DNA of 64,000 bases, taken from contig NZ_JASJEU010000012.1 of assembly GCF_030077735.1 (NCBI RefSeq), positions 262,296 through 326,295 on the forward strand, read 5' to 3'. The DNA is from Gordonibacter faecis (GTDB lineage Bacteria; Actinomycetota; Coriobacteriia; Coriobacteriales; Eggerthellaceae). Position 1 is the first letter of the stretch. Every line of letters starts with the position of its first letter. The notes under the pieces were generated by a model. That model was not told where the DNA came from. It made no database searches and was given only the letters and a program-made list of their open reading frames with translations. Below, piece after piece: positions 49,701-59,167 of this stretch. The translations under genes were made by a program, and so were the position numbers.

Positions 49701-52700
49701 AAGTAGAGCACTTCCCGCTCTTCTCAGCGTGACCATGCTCATGAGCCTAACGCCCATGGCTGCCTACGCTGCGAACGCCGGGGGGGGGGGGGCCTTCAAA
49801 GCACTAGTGCACTAGAAACGCTTGATAGTGCGACTGAGGACGGAGTTACAGGGCAACCTGTTGCCATGATTGGTGGTACTGGCTATGCGAGCCTCGGGGA
49901 AGCTATCGATAAAGCGGAAAACGGCGCTACCATTAGCTTGCAAGCTGATATAGCTTTGAGCGAAACCATCACGACCACCAAAAATCTTACTATCGATCTA
50001 AACAAGTATGCTATTGCGAGTACAGATTGTCGCGCCATCCGCGTTAATGGCGGTACCTTAACCCTTACCGGCCAGGGCACGGTGTCTGCCAATAAGGGAG
50101 GGGAAGACAGCAAATTTGCGTCGGGCAGTTCAGTCATTCTCGTTTCCGGCGACGATAGCGTAGCCAAGCTTGTCGTTGGGAGCGATGTCACGATATCTTC
50201 GGAGCATTGCTACGGCGTTACACTCATCGGTGAGAATAACAAACAGGTGCTTGAGTTGTCCGGTACTATTTCAGTGGCGGGCGAAGCAACCGCAATTAGT
50301 GGCAACGGTCTTGCTAAGTATAAGGAAACGGAAATCAACATCTATAACGGCGCAGTCGTCGAATCTAAGAAGGATGTAAGTATTTATCATCCTCAGAAGG
50401 GTGCCCTGAATATTTCTGGCGGCAGGATTGAAGGTACGACGGCCCTCGAGGCGAAGTCGGGTACAATCGCTATTACAGGCGACCCAACATTCACCAGTAA
50501 TCATAAGGGTGAACCTACGCATAAGGCCAACTCCAATGGTACCTCCACACAAGGTTACGCAATCGCGGTTGTTGATAATAGCGCCTACAAGGGCAATACG
50601 AGCGTGACAATCGAAGGTGGCACCTATACTGGATTGGTCGCTATTGCCGAAGACAATACGGTCGATGCAAAAAAAGCTGGCAAAATTTCAATCACCGGTG
50701 GCACGTTCACGTCTGACCCGAGTGACTATATTGCCGAAAACTGCGCAGCCTATCAGAGCGACGGCAAATCAGTCGTAGCGAATGCCAATGAGGTGTACTT
50801 CGGGGAAACCAAACCGAGTATGGTTGGTTCAGTTCAGGGTGCTACGATCGATACTCCACTATCAGGAACCGTGGATCCTGCTACCTATGTAATGGATAAC
50901 AGCGAAGAGGGTTCTACTGAATTCAATATAGTACGTGACTTCGGCACCCTGTTTAGCCAGATTGAAGGTACGACCCAATACAAGGTGGCGGGTGACAAGG
51001 AACTTGCTTTCGCTCACTTGGACTTCACTAACCTTGACGGCGCTAAATCCTATGCAATCATGCAAAAAAATCCAGCGCTGAACTATGCTTATGGTGCGAA
51101 TGCATTTTCTGATAATACCAAGATGGGAGTGTATAAGGGTGAAACCCTTCTTAAGGAGGGCCTCGACTTCCTGGTTTCAAGCCAGTCTGGTGATATCACG
51201 ATTAGCATTGTCGAGGTAGCCGATGGCACTACTTCGAGTACCCTTGACGCTGATACTTTTAAAAAGCATACGGGTACTGCTACATACAAAAACGAGGTCA
51301 GTTTTGTCAAGAAGGCTACTGACAACGAAGTCACCGTGAACGATGGGACGACGGCAGAAGTAACAATTGATTCAAGTTCTATTCCTCAAACAAATGGGGG
51401 AGAAAACAAACCTACGATTAAGATTGATGCCGTAGCCGAAGATGAAAACACTGGTAATCCTGTAGAGAATGTCACTAAGGCAGTGATTACGCTTCCCGAG
51501 GCCACGATAAACGCGCTTGTCGATGCTGGTACTTCAAAGGTTGAAGCTGTCGTACTCAAGACCAATGCTGCTAACGTATCGCTTTCAGGCAAGGCTCTTG
51601 AGGAGATCGCAAAAGAGGTTAAATCAGGTTCTTCTGCAATCGTAAACGTGAGCAAGGTTGATAAGGCTAGCATCGACGCATCTGCCCCTAGTGCAGGCGC
51701 AAAGTTTGGTGCTATCGAAGTCACCATTGTAACAGGTGACGCCGCCGACCCAACACCGGTTCCTATCGAAGGCCTTACCGAAAAACCCATCCAGTTCTCC
51801 TTCAATATCGGCACGGGCGCGCGTAACCCCAAGATGTTCTATGTTGAGGGTAATGACGCCTTGAGCGATGCGGGCGTCGAAACTATTAAGTATGACCGTA
51901 TTACTGGCATCATTACGGGTTCTACTACACATCTCTCGACGTTCGTTGCGGCAGAAAAAAAGACCTCTGTTCCCGGCACGGGCGGCGTGACTGCCACCTA
52001 CAAGCTCTCCTTCAACACCAATGGTGGCAGCAGCATTGATGCTGTCAGTAAAACGTCTGGTACCACCGTTGACCTCGCAGAATTTGTGCCTACGCGTGAA
52101 GGCTATACGTTTGAGGGTTGGTATTCTGATGAGGCGCTTTCCACCAAGGTAACTTCTGTCAAGCTGACGGCTGACACCACGGTGTATGCGAAGTGGACGG
52201 AAACCGTTCTTCCGTTCGTCGACGTGGAGAAGGACAACATCTTCTTTGACGACATCGCATTTGTGTTTAGCAAGGGCATGATTGTGGGCACCTCCGACAC
52301 CACCTTTGCGCCTAAGGAAACGCTTACTCGTGGCATGCTGGTAACCATTCTGCATCGCCTCGAAGGCGAAGTTGCACCTGAGGCTGCTTCAACCTTTAGC
52401 GATGTGGAGGCTGGCATGTGGTACTCCAACGCAATTGCTTGGGCTGCCGAAAATGGTGTGGTAAACGGTTATGATGACACGAACACGTTTGGCCCGAACG
52501 ACCCGGTTACCCGCGAGCAGATGGCGGCTATCCTGTACAACTATTCGTCGTTTAAGGGCTATGATGTAACAGGCAGCGCCAATCTGTCTCAGTTCGGCGA
52601 TGCTGAAAGCGTAAGCGACTGGGCAGCGAACGTGATGGCTTGGGCTAACGCTGAACAGCTTATCCGTGGCACAGATGACGGCAACCTTGTGCCTCAGGGC

Positions 52701-52766
52701 TCTACGCTGCGCGAGCAGGCAGCTGCCATCCTGCATCGCTTCAGCGACGCATACGAAATTGCCTAA
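49690..52766 (+). CDS. SLH-domain surface protein, off-frame at a poly-G tract
   Basis: AAGGAG precedes ATG 49690, which encodes a signal peptide (MKFRSRALPALLSVTMLMSL...AAYAANA). A run of 13 G at 49780-49792 then throws the frame to a stop at 49813. With 14 or 11 G the frame would join the 966-codon reading that passes through 49866, giving about 1,025 residues. That reading has a beta-helix-like repeat region (about 1-330 from 49866), further beta-rich domains, one InlB/Listeria-Bacteroides repeat (about 711-777; LSFNTNGG...GYTFEGWY) and three SLH domains (about 780-960) that bind secondary cell wall polymer. GC is visibly lower than in neighbouring genes. It is likely a phase-variable adhesin; an assembly error in the homopolymer is the alternative. 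Confidence 0.8.
49780..49792 (+). repeat. Poly-G tract of 13 at the signal peptide junction
   Basis: Thirteen consecutive G immediately after the AAYAANA signal cleavage region. Slipped-strand mispairing here would change the reading frame of the surface protein. The present count is off-frame by one base. Confidence 0.85.
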
Positions 52767-52828
52767 GCTGAGGTAAGACAAAGTCCTGCGATGGACGGCC
52801 TTGAGGCAGACCCTCGCGGAATAATCGA

Positions 52829-52866
52829 GCGACCCTGGGTGTCGATGAACATCCGGGGTCGCTTTG
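52829..52866 (+). terminator. Terminator after the SLH gene
   Basis: GCGACCC (52829-52835) pairs with GGGTCGC (52856-52862), with a further GG/CC step inside, followed by TTTGTCC. Confidence 0.65.
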
Positions 52867-52948
52867 TCCGCCCCGCGTGCGTTTGGGTTTGATGACCGTT
52901 CGGCGACGCGCCGGGCGTTGGGCGCGCGTTGGGATACAATGAATCGCT

Positions 52949-53830
52949 ATGGAAGAAGCCTTACATATCATCGGCCACGTGCTTGAGCACTCGATTGCCG
53001 ACACGCTGTACCTTATCCCGTTTCTACTTATTACCTACCTCGCAATGGAGTGGCTTGAGCACAAGACTGGCGGCAAAACCGAGGCGGCTATTCAGCGCGC
53101 GGGCGCGGCGGGGCCGTTTATTGGTGCGGTGGTGGGCGTGGTGCCCCAGTGCGGGTTCTCCGCTGCGGCGGCAACACTTTGGGCGGGGCGCGTCATTACG
53201 CTGGGGACGCTGTTCGCAGTGTTTTTGTCCACGTCAGACGAGATGCTGCCCATTTTCTTGGCCGAGCAAGTGCCGCTCGTGGTCATTCTGAAAATTCTCG
53301 GCGTGAAAATTATCATTGGCATGGTGATGGGCTTTCTCGTGGATGCGGGCCTGCGCATTGCGCGCCGCATCGACATGCCGCTACATATCCACGACCTCTG
53401 CGAGCAGGAGCACTGCCACTGCCACGACGGCGAGGGCGGCATCTTCAAAAGCGCGGTCAAGCACACGCTTCAAGTGACCATCTTCGTGTTCATCATCACG
53501 CTGGTGCTGAACGGCGTGCTGGAAGTGGTGGGGGAGGACGTCATCGGCGAATTCCTCGGCGCGAACCCAGTACTTGCGGTGTTCGGCGCGGCGCTGGTGG
53601 GCCTCGTACCCAACTGTGCGGCCAGCATCGTGGTGGCGCAGCTGTACGTGGAAGGCGTGCTCAGTTCGGGTGCGATGCTTGCGGGCCTGCTCGTGTCGGC
53701 GGGCGTGGGCCTGCTCGTGCTCTTCCGCACGAACCGCCACGTCAAAGAAAACCTCGCCATTGTAGCCGGCCTCTACGCCACCGGCGTCATCTGGGGCCTC
53801 CTCGCCAACGCTCTCGGCATCGTGTTTTAA
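52949..53830 (+). CDS. Putative heavy-metal exporter (ArsP_2/DUF2899 family)
   Basis: 293 residues with about eight to ten hydrophobic helices. GVVPQCGFSAAAATLWAGRV in the first half and GLVPNCAASIVVAQLYVEG in the second are the paired helix motifs of this permease family. A His/Cys-rich loop, IHDLCEQEHCHCHDGEGG (about 146-163), could bind metal. TACAAT (52935-52940) ends 8 bases before the ATG and no ribosome site is present, so a leaderless start is possible. The exported ion (arsenical, manganese or other) cannot be told. Confidence 0.78.
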   Translation: MEEALHIIGHVLEHSIADTLYLIPFLLITYLAMEWLEHKTGGKTEAAIQRAGAAGPFIGAVVGVVPQCGFSAAAATLWAGRVITLGTLFAVFLSTSDEMLPIFLAEQVPLVVILKILGVKIIIGMVMGFLVDAGLRIARRIDMPLHIHDLCEQEHCHCHDGEGGIFKSAVKHTLQVTIFVFIITLVLNGVLEVVGEDVIGEFLGANPVLAVFGAALVGLVPNCAASIVVAQLYVEGVLSSGAMLAGLLVSAGVGLLVLFRTNRHVKENLAIVAGLYATGVIWGLLANALGIVF

Positions 53831-53835
53831 CCCCA

Positions 53836-53924
53836 TCTTCTTCGGAAAGCGAAGAAGAACCACCCATATCTTCTTCGCTTTCCGAAGAAGATAAGCTATA
53901 ATCTTCTTCGCTTTCCGAAGAAGA
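53836..53924 (+). promoter_or_regulatory. Three palindromes at exact 33-bp spacing over the AAA ATPase promoter
   Basis: 23-base palindromes begin at 53836, 53869 and 53902, each TCTTCTTCG-(5)-CGAAGAAGA; the first is in the opposite orientation at its centre. The 33-base period is about three helical turns, so all face the same side of DNA. TATAAT (53897-53902) touches copy 3, and its -35 would lie in copy 2. This is the layout of a cooperative repressor operator. Confidence 0.65.
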
Positions 53925-53934
53925 TTGGACAAAT

Positions 53935-55287
53935 ATGTATGAGTCGCTTGTAGCGGAATACCTTGAATTCACGTTGCCTCCCTATTCACCACGGGAGGGG
54001 TTTGATTTATCGCTCCCTGAACCGGGGCGTCACAACATCATCCACTCCATCATTGGTGTACGCCGCTGCGGAAAAACATTCTTCATGTATCAGCTTATGG
54101 ACGAACTCAAGCGTAAAGGTGTAAGCCAAGAGCGGATGTTCCACTTCTCATTCGACGACGAGCGCATCATGCCCTTTTCAGACCAAGTGCTTTCCGATTT
54201 GCTTGATGCGTATTACAAACTTGTGCCGCAGGCACGTGAGGGTTGCTATCTCTTTTTTGACGAAATACAGGATGTTCCTTACTGGACAAATTTTGTACGG
54301 AGGATTTCTGAGCAGCACAACGTCACCATAGTGCTTACGGGGTCGTCGTCAAAAATGCTTTCTTCTGATATTCCCACTAACTTTAGGGGTCGTTCTCTCT
54401 CGTGGGAGATGTGGCCGCTGAGTTTTCGCGAGTTTTGTCAATTCAAAGGCATTGGCACAAAAAAACGCGATGGGGTTTATACCGCCGAAGAGCGTGGGAC
54501 TTTTGAGGTGGCATTTGACAGGTATCTTGAAGTGGGGGGTTTTCCTGCTGTTCAGGAACAACCAGTTCTCGAACGCGTCAGACTTCTGCAAGGTTATGCG
54601 TCTGAGATTGTCACGAAGGACGTGCTTGAGCGTTTTGGAACGGCGTCGTTTCGCGTGGCAGATCGGTTTGCGCGCACTGCTCTCAGGTCGACAGGGCTCA
54701 AGTTTTCGGTAAATAAGCAAGTGAAAGATTTACGCAGCGCGGGCATCGCTGTTTCTGACGAGCGGTTATATGCACTTTTGGATGATTTAGAGGATGCTCA
54801 CCTCCTGTTCAAAGTGAGTGACTACACCTTATCCATTAAGGACAATCCGAAATCTTCCTACAAGGTATATTCGGTCGATCCCGGGTTATCTCTCGCGGTG
54901 GCTCCAGCCAGTCATCTTGACGAGGGCCAGCGTTTGGAGACGGCAGTATTTATTGAATTGAAGAGGCGCTTTGGCCAGAACCGAATGAACGCCATTGCAA
55001 GTTATAGCGCTGCTGGATGTCCTGAGGTGGATTTTGTTGTGGGCGATGTGGCTCTTTGCGAGCAGCATCAGTTAATTCAGGTGTCAGTAGATGCTGACCT
55101 CGGCTCATTGGACTCACTACCCTCGAAGCGCTACAAACGAGAGATCGAGAACCTTCGGACAGCCATGCAGCTGACAAAGTTGAGCCAAGGTACGGTAATT
55201 ACGAAAACGGAAGAGCGGGAAATTGAGGTACCAGAAGGGCGCATTTCCGTAGTGCCTGCATGGAAGTGGTTTCTCCAAGGTCGGTAA
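53935..55287 (+). CDS. AAA_14/DUF4143 family ATPase
   Basis: 450 residues. The P-loop IIGVRRCGKTFFMYQL is near residue 40, the Walker B region CYLFFDEIQDVPYWTNFV near 103, sensor TIVLTGSSSKMLSS near 131, and the GRSLSWEMWPLSFREF block follows. The second half has the DUF4143 nuclease-like fold, with YSVDPGLSLAV and PEVDFVVGD near residue 362. Proteins of this architecture are widespread, often horizontally moved, and of unknown function. GC is lower than the surroundings. The phased palindromes over its promoter suggest tight control, perhaps by itself. Confidence 0.85.
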   Translation: MYESLVAEYLEFTLPPYSPREGFDLSLPEPGRHNIIHSIIGVRRCGKTFFMYQLMDELKRKGVSQERMFHFSFDDERIMPFSDQVLSDLLDAYYKLVPQAREGCYLFFDEIQDVPYWTNFVRRISEQHNVTIVLTGSSSKMLSSDIPTNFRGRSLSWEMWPLSFREFCQFKGIGTKKRDGVYTAEERGTFEVAFDRYLEVGGFPAVQEQPVLERVRLLQGYASEIVTKDVLERFGTASFRVADRFARTALRSTGLKFSVNKQVKDLRSAGIAVSDERLYALLDDLEDAHLLFKVSDYTLSIKDNPKSSYKVYSVDPGLSLAVAPASHLDEGQRLETAVFIELKRRFGQNRMNAIASYSAAGCPEVDFVVGDVALCEQHQLIQVSVDADLGSLDSLPSKRYKREIENLRTAMQLTKLSQGTVITKTEEREIEVPEGRISVVPAWKWFLQGR

Positions 55288-55344
55288 GGTTTATAGTACG
55301 TCGTGACAAAAGTTATGTGCTGTTGGAATCAAAAGGAGGGCGTT

Positions 55345-55950
55345 ATGGCTACGTTGGAGGCGGGGATTTCTCGCGAGGATGCGTTTGCGCTGTTGAAGGA
55401 GCATAACAAGGATCCGTTCCACATTGAGCATGCCGAAACGGTGGAGCAGACCATGCGCTACTTCGCGCGCGAGTACGACCCGGAGAACGAGGAATTCTGG
55501 GGCATCGTGGGTCTGCTGCACGACCTCGACTGGGAAGAGCACGACGACGAGCCTGAGCTGCATACCATCTATGCCGCGAAGGACATTGAGGCCGCTGGTG
55601 GTTCTCCCGAACTCATTCGCGCCATTCAAAGCCACACGTCCGACTTCAACCCCGAGCTGCCCAAGCCCGAGTTGCAGATGGAGAAGATCCTGTTCGCCAC
55701 CGAAGAACTTACAGGCCTTATCGGCGCGGCGGTGGTCATGCGTCCCAGCAAGAGCGTCATGGACTTTGAGGTGAAGTCGCTGAAGAAGAAGTTCAAGGAC
55801 AAGCGCTTCGCCGCTGGCGTGAGCCGCGAGGTCATTCGCTCCGGCGCCGAGATGCTCGGCTGGGAGTTGGACGAACTCTTCGCCCGCACCATAGAAGCCA
55901 TGCAATCCTTCGCCCCCGACCGCGACACCTTCCAACCCGCCGCCGAGTAA
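55345..55950 (+). CDS. HD-domain hydrolase
   Basis: 201 residues from ATG 55345, preceded by AAAAGGAGGG. The HD pattern is HIEHAETVEQTMRYFA (first His), GLLHDLDWEEH (HD pair) and a later His in IQSHTSDF, as in the HDIG/YfbR-like uncharacterised phosphohydrolases. It is cytoplasmic. A metal-dependent phosphohydrolase is expected but the substrate is unknown. It lies between the AAA ATPase and a palindromic element, apparently as a single gene. Confidence 0.82.
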   Translation: MATLEAGISREDAFALLKEHNKDPFHIEHAETVEQTMRYFAREYDPENEEFWGIVGLLHDLDWEEHDDEPELHTIYAAKDIEAAGGSPELIRAIQSHTSDFNPELPKPELQMEKILFATEELTGLIGAAVVMRPSKSVMDFEVKSLKKKFKDKRFAAGVSREVIRSGAEMLGWELDELFARTIEAMQSFAPDRDTFQPAAE

Positions 55951-55979
55951 CCTAACCCACCAGGCGCCAGGTTGACTGT

Positions 55980-56005
55980 ACGGCAAGGGCTTCGCCCCTT
56001 GCCGT
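55980..56005. repeat. Short palindrome, GGCAAGGG family
   Basis: ACGGCAAGGG-CTTCGC-CCCTTGCCGT with minor overlap, preceded by CAGGTTGACTGT, related to the palindromes at 40291 and 62981. It abuts mobile-like element B and may also terminate the HD gene. Confidence 0.5.
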
Positions 56006-56008
56006 AAA

Positions 56009-56335
56009 AGTGTGACGCGCTATCGCGCTACTGATTACGCCACGAGACGACTGCCCTCCCTATCACTATGACGAGGGTTCATTCATGTACGATAAATCTA
56101 ACTAAAAAGGTAACCTTCGTAGGGGCGCTTCACGAAGCGCCCTCTCCGCCGAAGGCGGAGAACTCAACCATGATCTGCGTTTTCGCGCTTTGCGCGAACG
56201 GGCTTTCTGGAGAAAGCCCCTACGGAGGTTATGCTTCTTGTAAGTCGACGCCTTCAAGTCAGTCAGCCCGCGTCGTAAGGCAAGGGATGCGAGAAAACTT
56301 GTGGCTTATTAGCCAGCGCGACAGCGCGTCACATT
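56009..56335. mobile_element. Palindromic inverted-repeat element, copy B
   Basis: Fills most of the 426-base gap 55951-56376. Ends 56009-56033 and 56311-56335 are inverted copies with a few mismatches and share the GTGACGCGCT core with copy A. The hairpin series (GGGGCGCTTC/GAAGCGCCC, CTCCGCC/GGCGGAG, TTCGCGC/GCGCGAA, GGGCTTTC/GAAAGCCC) is in reversed order relative to copy A. It is flanked by TTGCCGTAAA and TTACGGCAA, as if inserted in a palindrome. No coding frame. Confidence 0.7.
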
Positions 56336-56376
56336 TTGTCTTACGGCAACCTGTGGGTTGCCAGGGACGTTCCCTG

Positions 56377-56658
56377 CTACTCTTTGAACTTAGGAGTAAA
56401 GTCTGACCAGCTTTCTACCTTGAAGGCGCGGATGTCGCGGACGCTTTTGCAGAACCAGTCAATCTGGCGCAAGCGTTCGATAGCGTTGAATACCGCGACC
56501 AGTTCATTCCCCTCATCGGTCAGATACAGGCTTCCTTGCGCCCAGGTGAATCCCAAATCTTCAAGTTCTCGCTGGATTTCGGCATAGGCGCCGTTGTACG
56601 GCTCGCCGTACGCGTCCTTGAGGGTGTCTATTTTAAGGTCGAACGCTATGGCGTACAT
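56377..56658 (-). CDS. vapD: VapD-family endoribonuclease-like protein
   Basis: 93 residues from ATG 56658 (MYAIAFDLKIDTL), the start used by known VapD proteins; an upstream in-frame ATG at 56697 would add 13 residues. YNGAYAEIQRELEDLGFTWAQGSLY and the C-terminal WFCKSVRDIRAFKVE match the VapD family, which shares the Cas2-like ferredoxin fold and cleaves RNA in studied cases. No VapX antitoxin-like partner is adjacent. It follows the MFS gene in the same direction and borders element B, suggesting acquired DNA. Confidence 0.85.
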   Translation of the reverse strand: MYAIAFDLKIDTLKDAYGEPYNGAYAEIQRELEDLGFTWAQGSLYLTDEGNELVAVFNAIERLRQIDWFCKSVRDIRAFKVESWSDFTPKFKE

Positions 56659-56703
56659 CGCTTCATCCAATCGTCGAGAATGTCGGGTAGGGCTCATGGT
56701 ATC

Positions 56704-57972
56704 TCATTCCCGCTCCTGCGCCTTTAATTTCTGGCGCATGGTGCCGCGTTTGCGGCTTACGAAGAGGTAGGCGGCGAGAGCTACTATGGCTACGCCGGCC
56801 ATGGCGTCGAAGAGGCCGCGGTAGCCCCACAGCGGCTGCACGGCGCCCAGCGCAAGGGGGCCAATGCCCACGCCCACATCCAATAATATGTAAAAGGTGG
56901 AGTTCGCCAGGCCCAGGCGCTCGTCGGGGGCGAGGCGCACGGCCAGCGCAAGGCCGCTTGCCTGCACGGTGCCCACGCCGAAGCCCAAAAGCGCCGCAGC
57001 AATCAGCATGGCTGGCGCCCGGTGCACAGTGGCCAAAAGCGCCATGCCGCAGATAAACGCGATAAACGCCGGTACCATCACCACGCGATCGCCCTTGCGG
57101 TCAAACAGCTTCCCCGTAAACGGACGCGTCACGAACGTGGCAATGGCGTACACCACAAAGAAGAAACTCGCCGGCTCCGCCAACCCGTTCTCCGCGGCAA
57201 ACGGCGTCAGAAACGCAAGCAGGCTCGAATAGCAGAAGAACAAGAGCGCACATACCGCGCTAATAGGAAGCACGCTGGGTTCCAGATAGTTCTTCACGTC
57301 GAAGCGCGGCACGCGGAAGTCACCAGCGCCTTCGGTGCGCTCGTCGCGTGCAATGTCCTCGGCGGCTTCCTCGATACGCTCATCGCTTGTCTGGTTGGCT
57401 TCCGGCACGCGCAGCTGTGCGGAAGCCAGTAAGCACAGCGCCGCCACTACCGCCGTCGTAATGAACAGCACAAAGAAGCCCGCGTTCTGCGTGAGAAACA
57501 TCCCCAGAAACGGCCCGATGGCCGCGCCTAATGTGACGGACAGCATGTAGTAGCCCACGCCCTCGCCTTTGCGCGCGTCTGGTACGAGTGCCGTCACAAT
57601 GGTGCCGATGGTGGTGGAGCACGTGCCATACGCAAAGCCGTGCAGAAGGCGAATGGCGAACAGCGGTGCAAACCCCAGCCCCGCCAGGTACAACAGCGAA
57701 AATACCACTTCGCCCACCGCGCCCATAACTAGCAGGCGCTTGCGTCCTACCTTGTCCATAATGCGCCCGCTCACGAGGCGCGCCGCCAATGCACCTATAA
57801 TAAAGATGCTCGCGGCAAGGCCCGCCGTGGCGGCAGGCGCGTGATACGTCTTAAGCGCGTAGTCGGCCACCACTACCATGAGGCCGTAATAGTTCACCAT
57901 CAGCAGGAAGTTCACAGCGGTGCCCAGCGTGAAGTCCTTGGTCCAAAGTTTCGCCTTCGCGGCTGAAGACAT
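56704..57972 (-). CDS. MFS transporter
   Basis: 422 residues from ATG 57972, two bases before the usp stop. There are twelve hydrophobic helices. The MFS signature SGRIMDKVGRKRLLVMG comes after helix 2, with GKLFDRKGDRVVM in the second half. Of the sugar/drug antiporter type and not assignable to a substrate. It is translated with the upstream usp gene (one operon) and vapD follows. Confidence 0.85.
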   Translation of the reverse strand: MSSAAKAKLWTKDFTLGTAVNFLLMVNYYGLMVVVADYALKTYHAPAATAGLAASIFIIGALAARLVSGRIMDKVGRKRLLVMGAVGEVVFSLLYLAGLGFAPLFAIRLLHGFAYGTCSTTIGTIVTALVPDARKGEGVGYYMLSVTLGAAIGPFLGMFLTQNAGFFVLFITTAVVAALCLLASAQLRVPEANQTSDERIEEAAEDIARDERTEGAGDFRVPRFDVKNYLEPSVLPISAVCALLFFCYSSLLAFLTPFAAENGLAEPASFFFVVYAIATFVTRPFTGKLFDRKGDRVVMVPAFIAFICGMALLATVHRAPAMLIAAALLGFGVGTVQASGLALAVRLAPDERLGLANSTFYILLDVGVGIGPLALGAVQPLWGYRGLFDAMAGVAIVALAAYLFVSRKRGTMRQKLKAQERE

Positions 57973-57973
57973 A

Positions 57974-58504
57974 CTAACGCGCCGTCCTTTCGCCGCAGGT
58001 ATCGGCGTCCACACCCGTGGCATCAGCGCTTTCCACCTGCGTACTCTTCGAGCCCGGTGCGCCCGGCGCTTCCGCACTCGCTTCCCCCTCCGGCGCGCCC
58101 TTCGCAATAAGCACGGTCACCGGCGAGCCCTGCACCACGCCGTGGCTCACGCTGCCTAAGTAGCCGCGCACGCCACCCATGCCGCGGCTGCCCATAATAA
58201 TGAGGTCGCAGCCCTCGTCGTGGGCGCACTTCAAAATGAGATCGGCGGGCGACGAGCCCTTCAGCAGGTGCGCATGCGCCTTGTTCGGCAGCGACGCGGC
58301 AATGTCTTGCAGCACGCCATACACGCGGTTCGCCTCTTCAATAAGCACGCCCTCCGCGCCCGTGCCCAGCGCCATCAGCTTCATTACATGCACGAACACG
58401 AATTCCATGTTTGGGTCCTGCGCGGCCATGCCGCGGGCCAGGTCAATGGCCTTTGCCGAGGGGGACGATCCGTCGTAGGCAACAAGCGCTTTGGTGAACC
58501 ACAT
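57974..58504 (-). CDS. Universal stress protein (UspA family)
   Basis: 176 residues. The single USP domain (1-140) has ALVAYDGSSPSAKAIDLA, and the ATP-binding signature GSRGMGGVRGYLGSVSHGVV. A 40-residue Ala/Glu/Ser tail follows. It probably binds ATP and aids survival under stress. AAAGG precedes the ATG at longer spacing than usual. It is first gene of the usp-MFS(-vapD) group. Confidence 0.9.
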   Translation of the reverse strand: MWFTKALVAYDGSSPSAKAIDLARGMAAQDPNMEFVFVHVMKLMALGTGAEGVLIEEANRVYGVLQDIAASLPNKAHAHLLKGSSPADLILKCAHDEGCDLIIMGSRGMGGVRGYLGSVSHGVVQGSPVTVLIAKGAPEGEASAEAPGAPGSKSTQVESADATGVDADTCGERTAR

Positions 58505-58650
58505 GGTTGATCACGGCCTTTCAAATGGGCGGCGCACGCCGCACGAGCAAACAAACCTATTCTACCCCTCGCCTGCACAGACAATGTTACGGACACATTT
58601 CAAACTACCCTACGCGTTTCAAAAGAACGTGGTGAAGATATATTTCCTCA

Positions 58651-58679
58651 TTGACCGCGCAACGCCTCACCGTTAGAAT
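58651..58679 (+). promoter_or_regulatory. Promoter of the tRNA pair
   Basis: TTGACC (58651-58656) and TAGAAT (58674-58679) with a 17-base spacer, 23 bases before tRNA-Lys. Confidence 0.65.
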
Positions 58680-58702
58680 GAGTGCTTGCGCATTGCAGAC
58701 GT

Positions 58703-58778
58703 GGGCCGTTAGCTCAGTTGGTAGAGCAGGGGACTTTTAATCCCAAGGTCGCGGGTTCGATTCCCTCACGGCCCACCA
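58703..58778 (+). tRNA. tRNA-Lys (TTT)
   Basis: 76 bases with encoded CCA. Acceptor GGGCCGT pairs with ACGGCCC; D arm GCTCAGTTGGTAGAGC; anticodon loop CTTTTAA (anticodon TTT); T arm GCGGGTTCGATTCCC. Confidence 0.96.
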
Positions 58779-58846
58779 TTTTCTTGCAACCCGCGCGTCC
58801 AGGCCCACGCGGTCGGGCGCACAGCGAACGCGCACCTGCTCCCCAC

Positions 58847-58920
58847 TGGGCCATCGTCCAACGGCAGGACTCTGGTTTTTGGTACCAGCTATCCAGGTTC
58901 GAATCCTGGTGGCCCAGCCA
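58847..58920 (+). tRNA. tRNA-Gln (TTG)
   Basis: 74 bases with encoded CCA. Acceptor TGGGCCA pairs with TGGCCCA; anticodon stem CTGGT/ACCAG with loop TTTTGGT (anticodon TTG); T arm CCAGGTTCGAATCCTGG. Confidence 0.95.
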
Positions 58921-59167
58921 AACAAATCTCAGGCGAACCCGTGCCGTGGTTCGCTCGGTATTTGGAGCCCGGCACCGTGCCTGGCAGGCAGCGGGCAGGG
59001 CAGGCAGGAAGGAAGGACGCGCTTTCAGGCGCTCCCTAGGACGCATCCGCGTCCGCAAAGCCGACAAGGCGGCTGCGCACTCGCGCGAATACCTGGCGGT
59101 CGCGCCCCTTGCACGGGCACGTACTGCGCGGCAGAAAAGCCGCACGCCTGGCATGCAGGTAGCTTCG

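Noticed and set aside
53787..53972. Minus-strand frame encoding repeated SSSESEED
   Set aside because: The repeat is the translation of the three operator-like palindromes and overlaps a promoter; no ribosome site.
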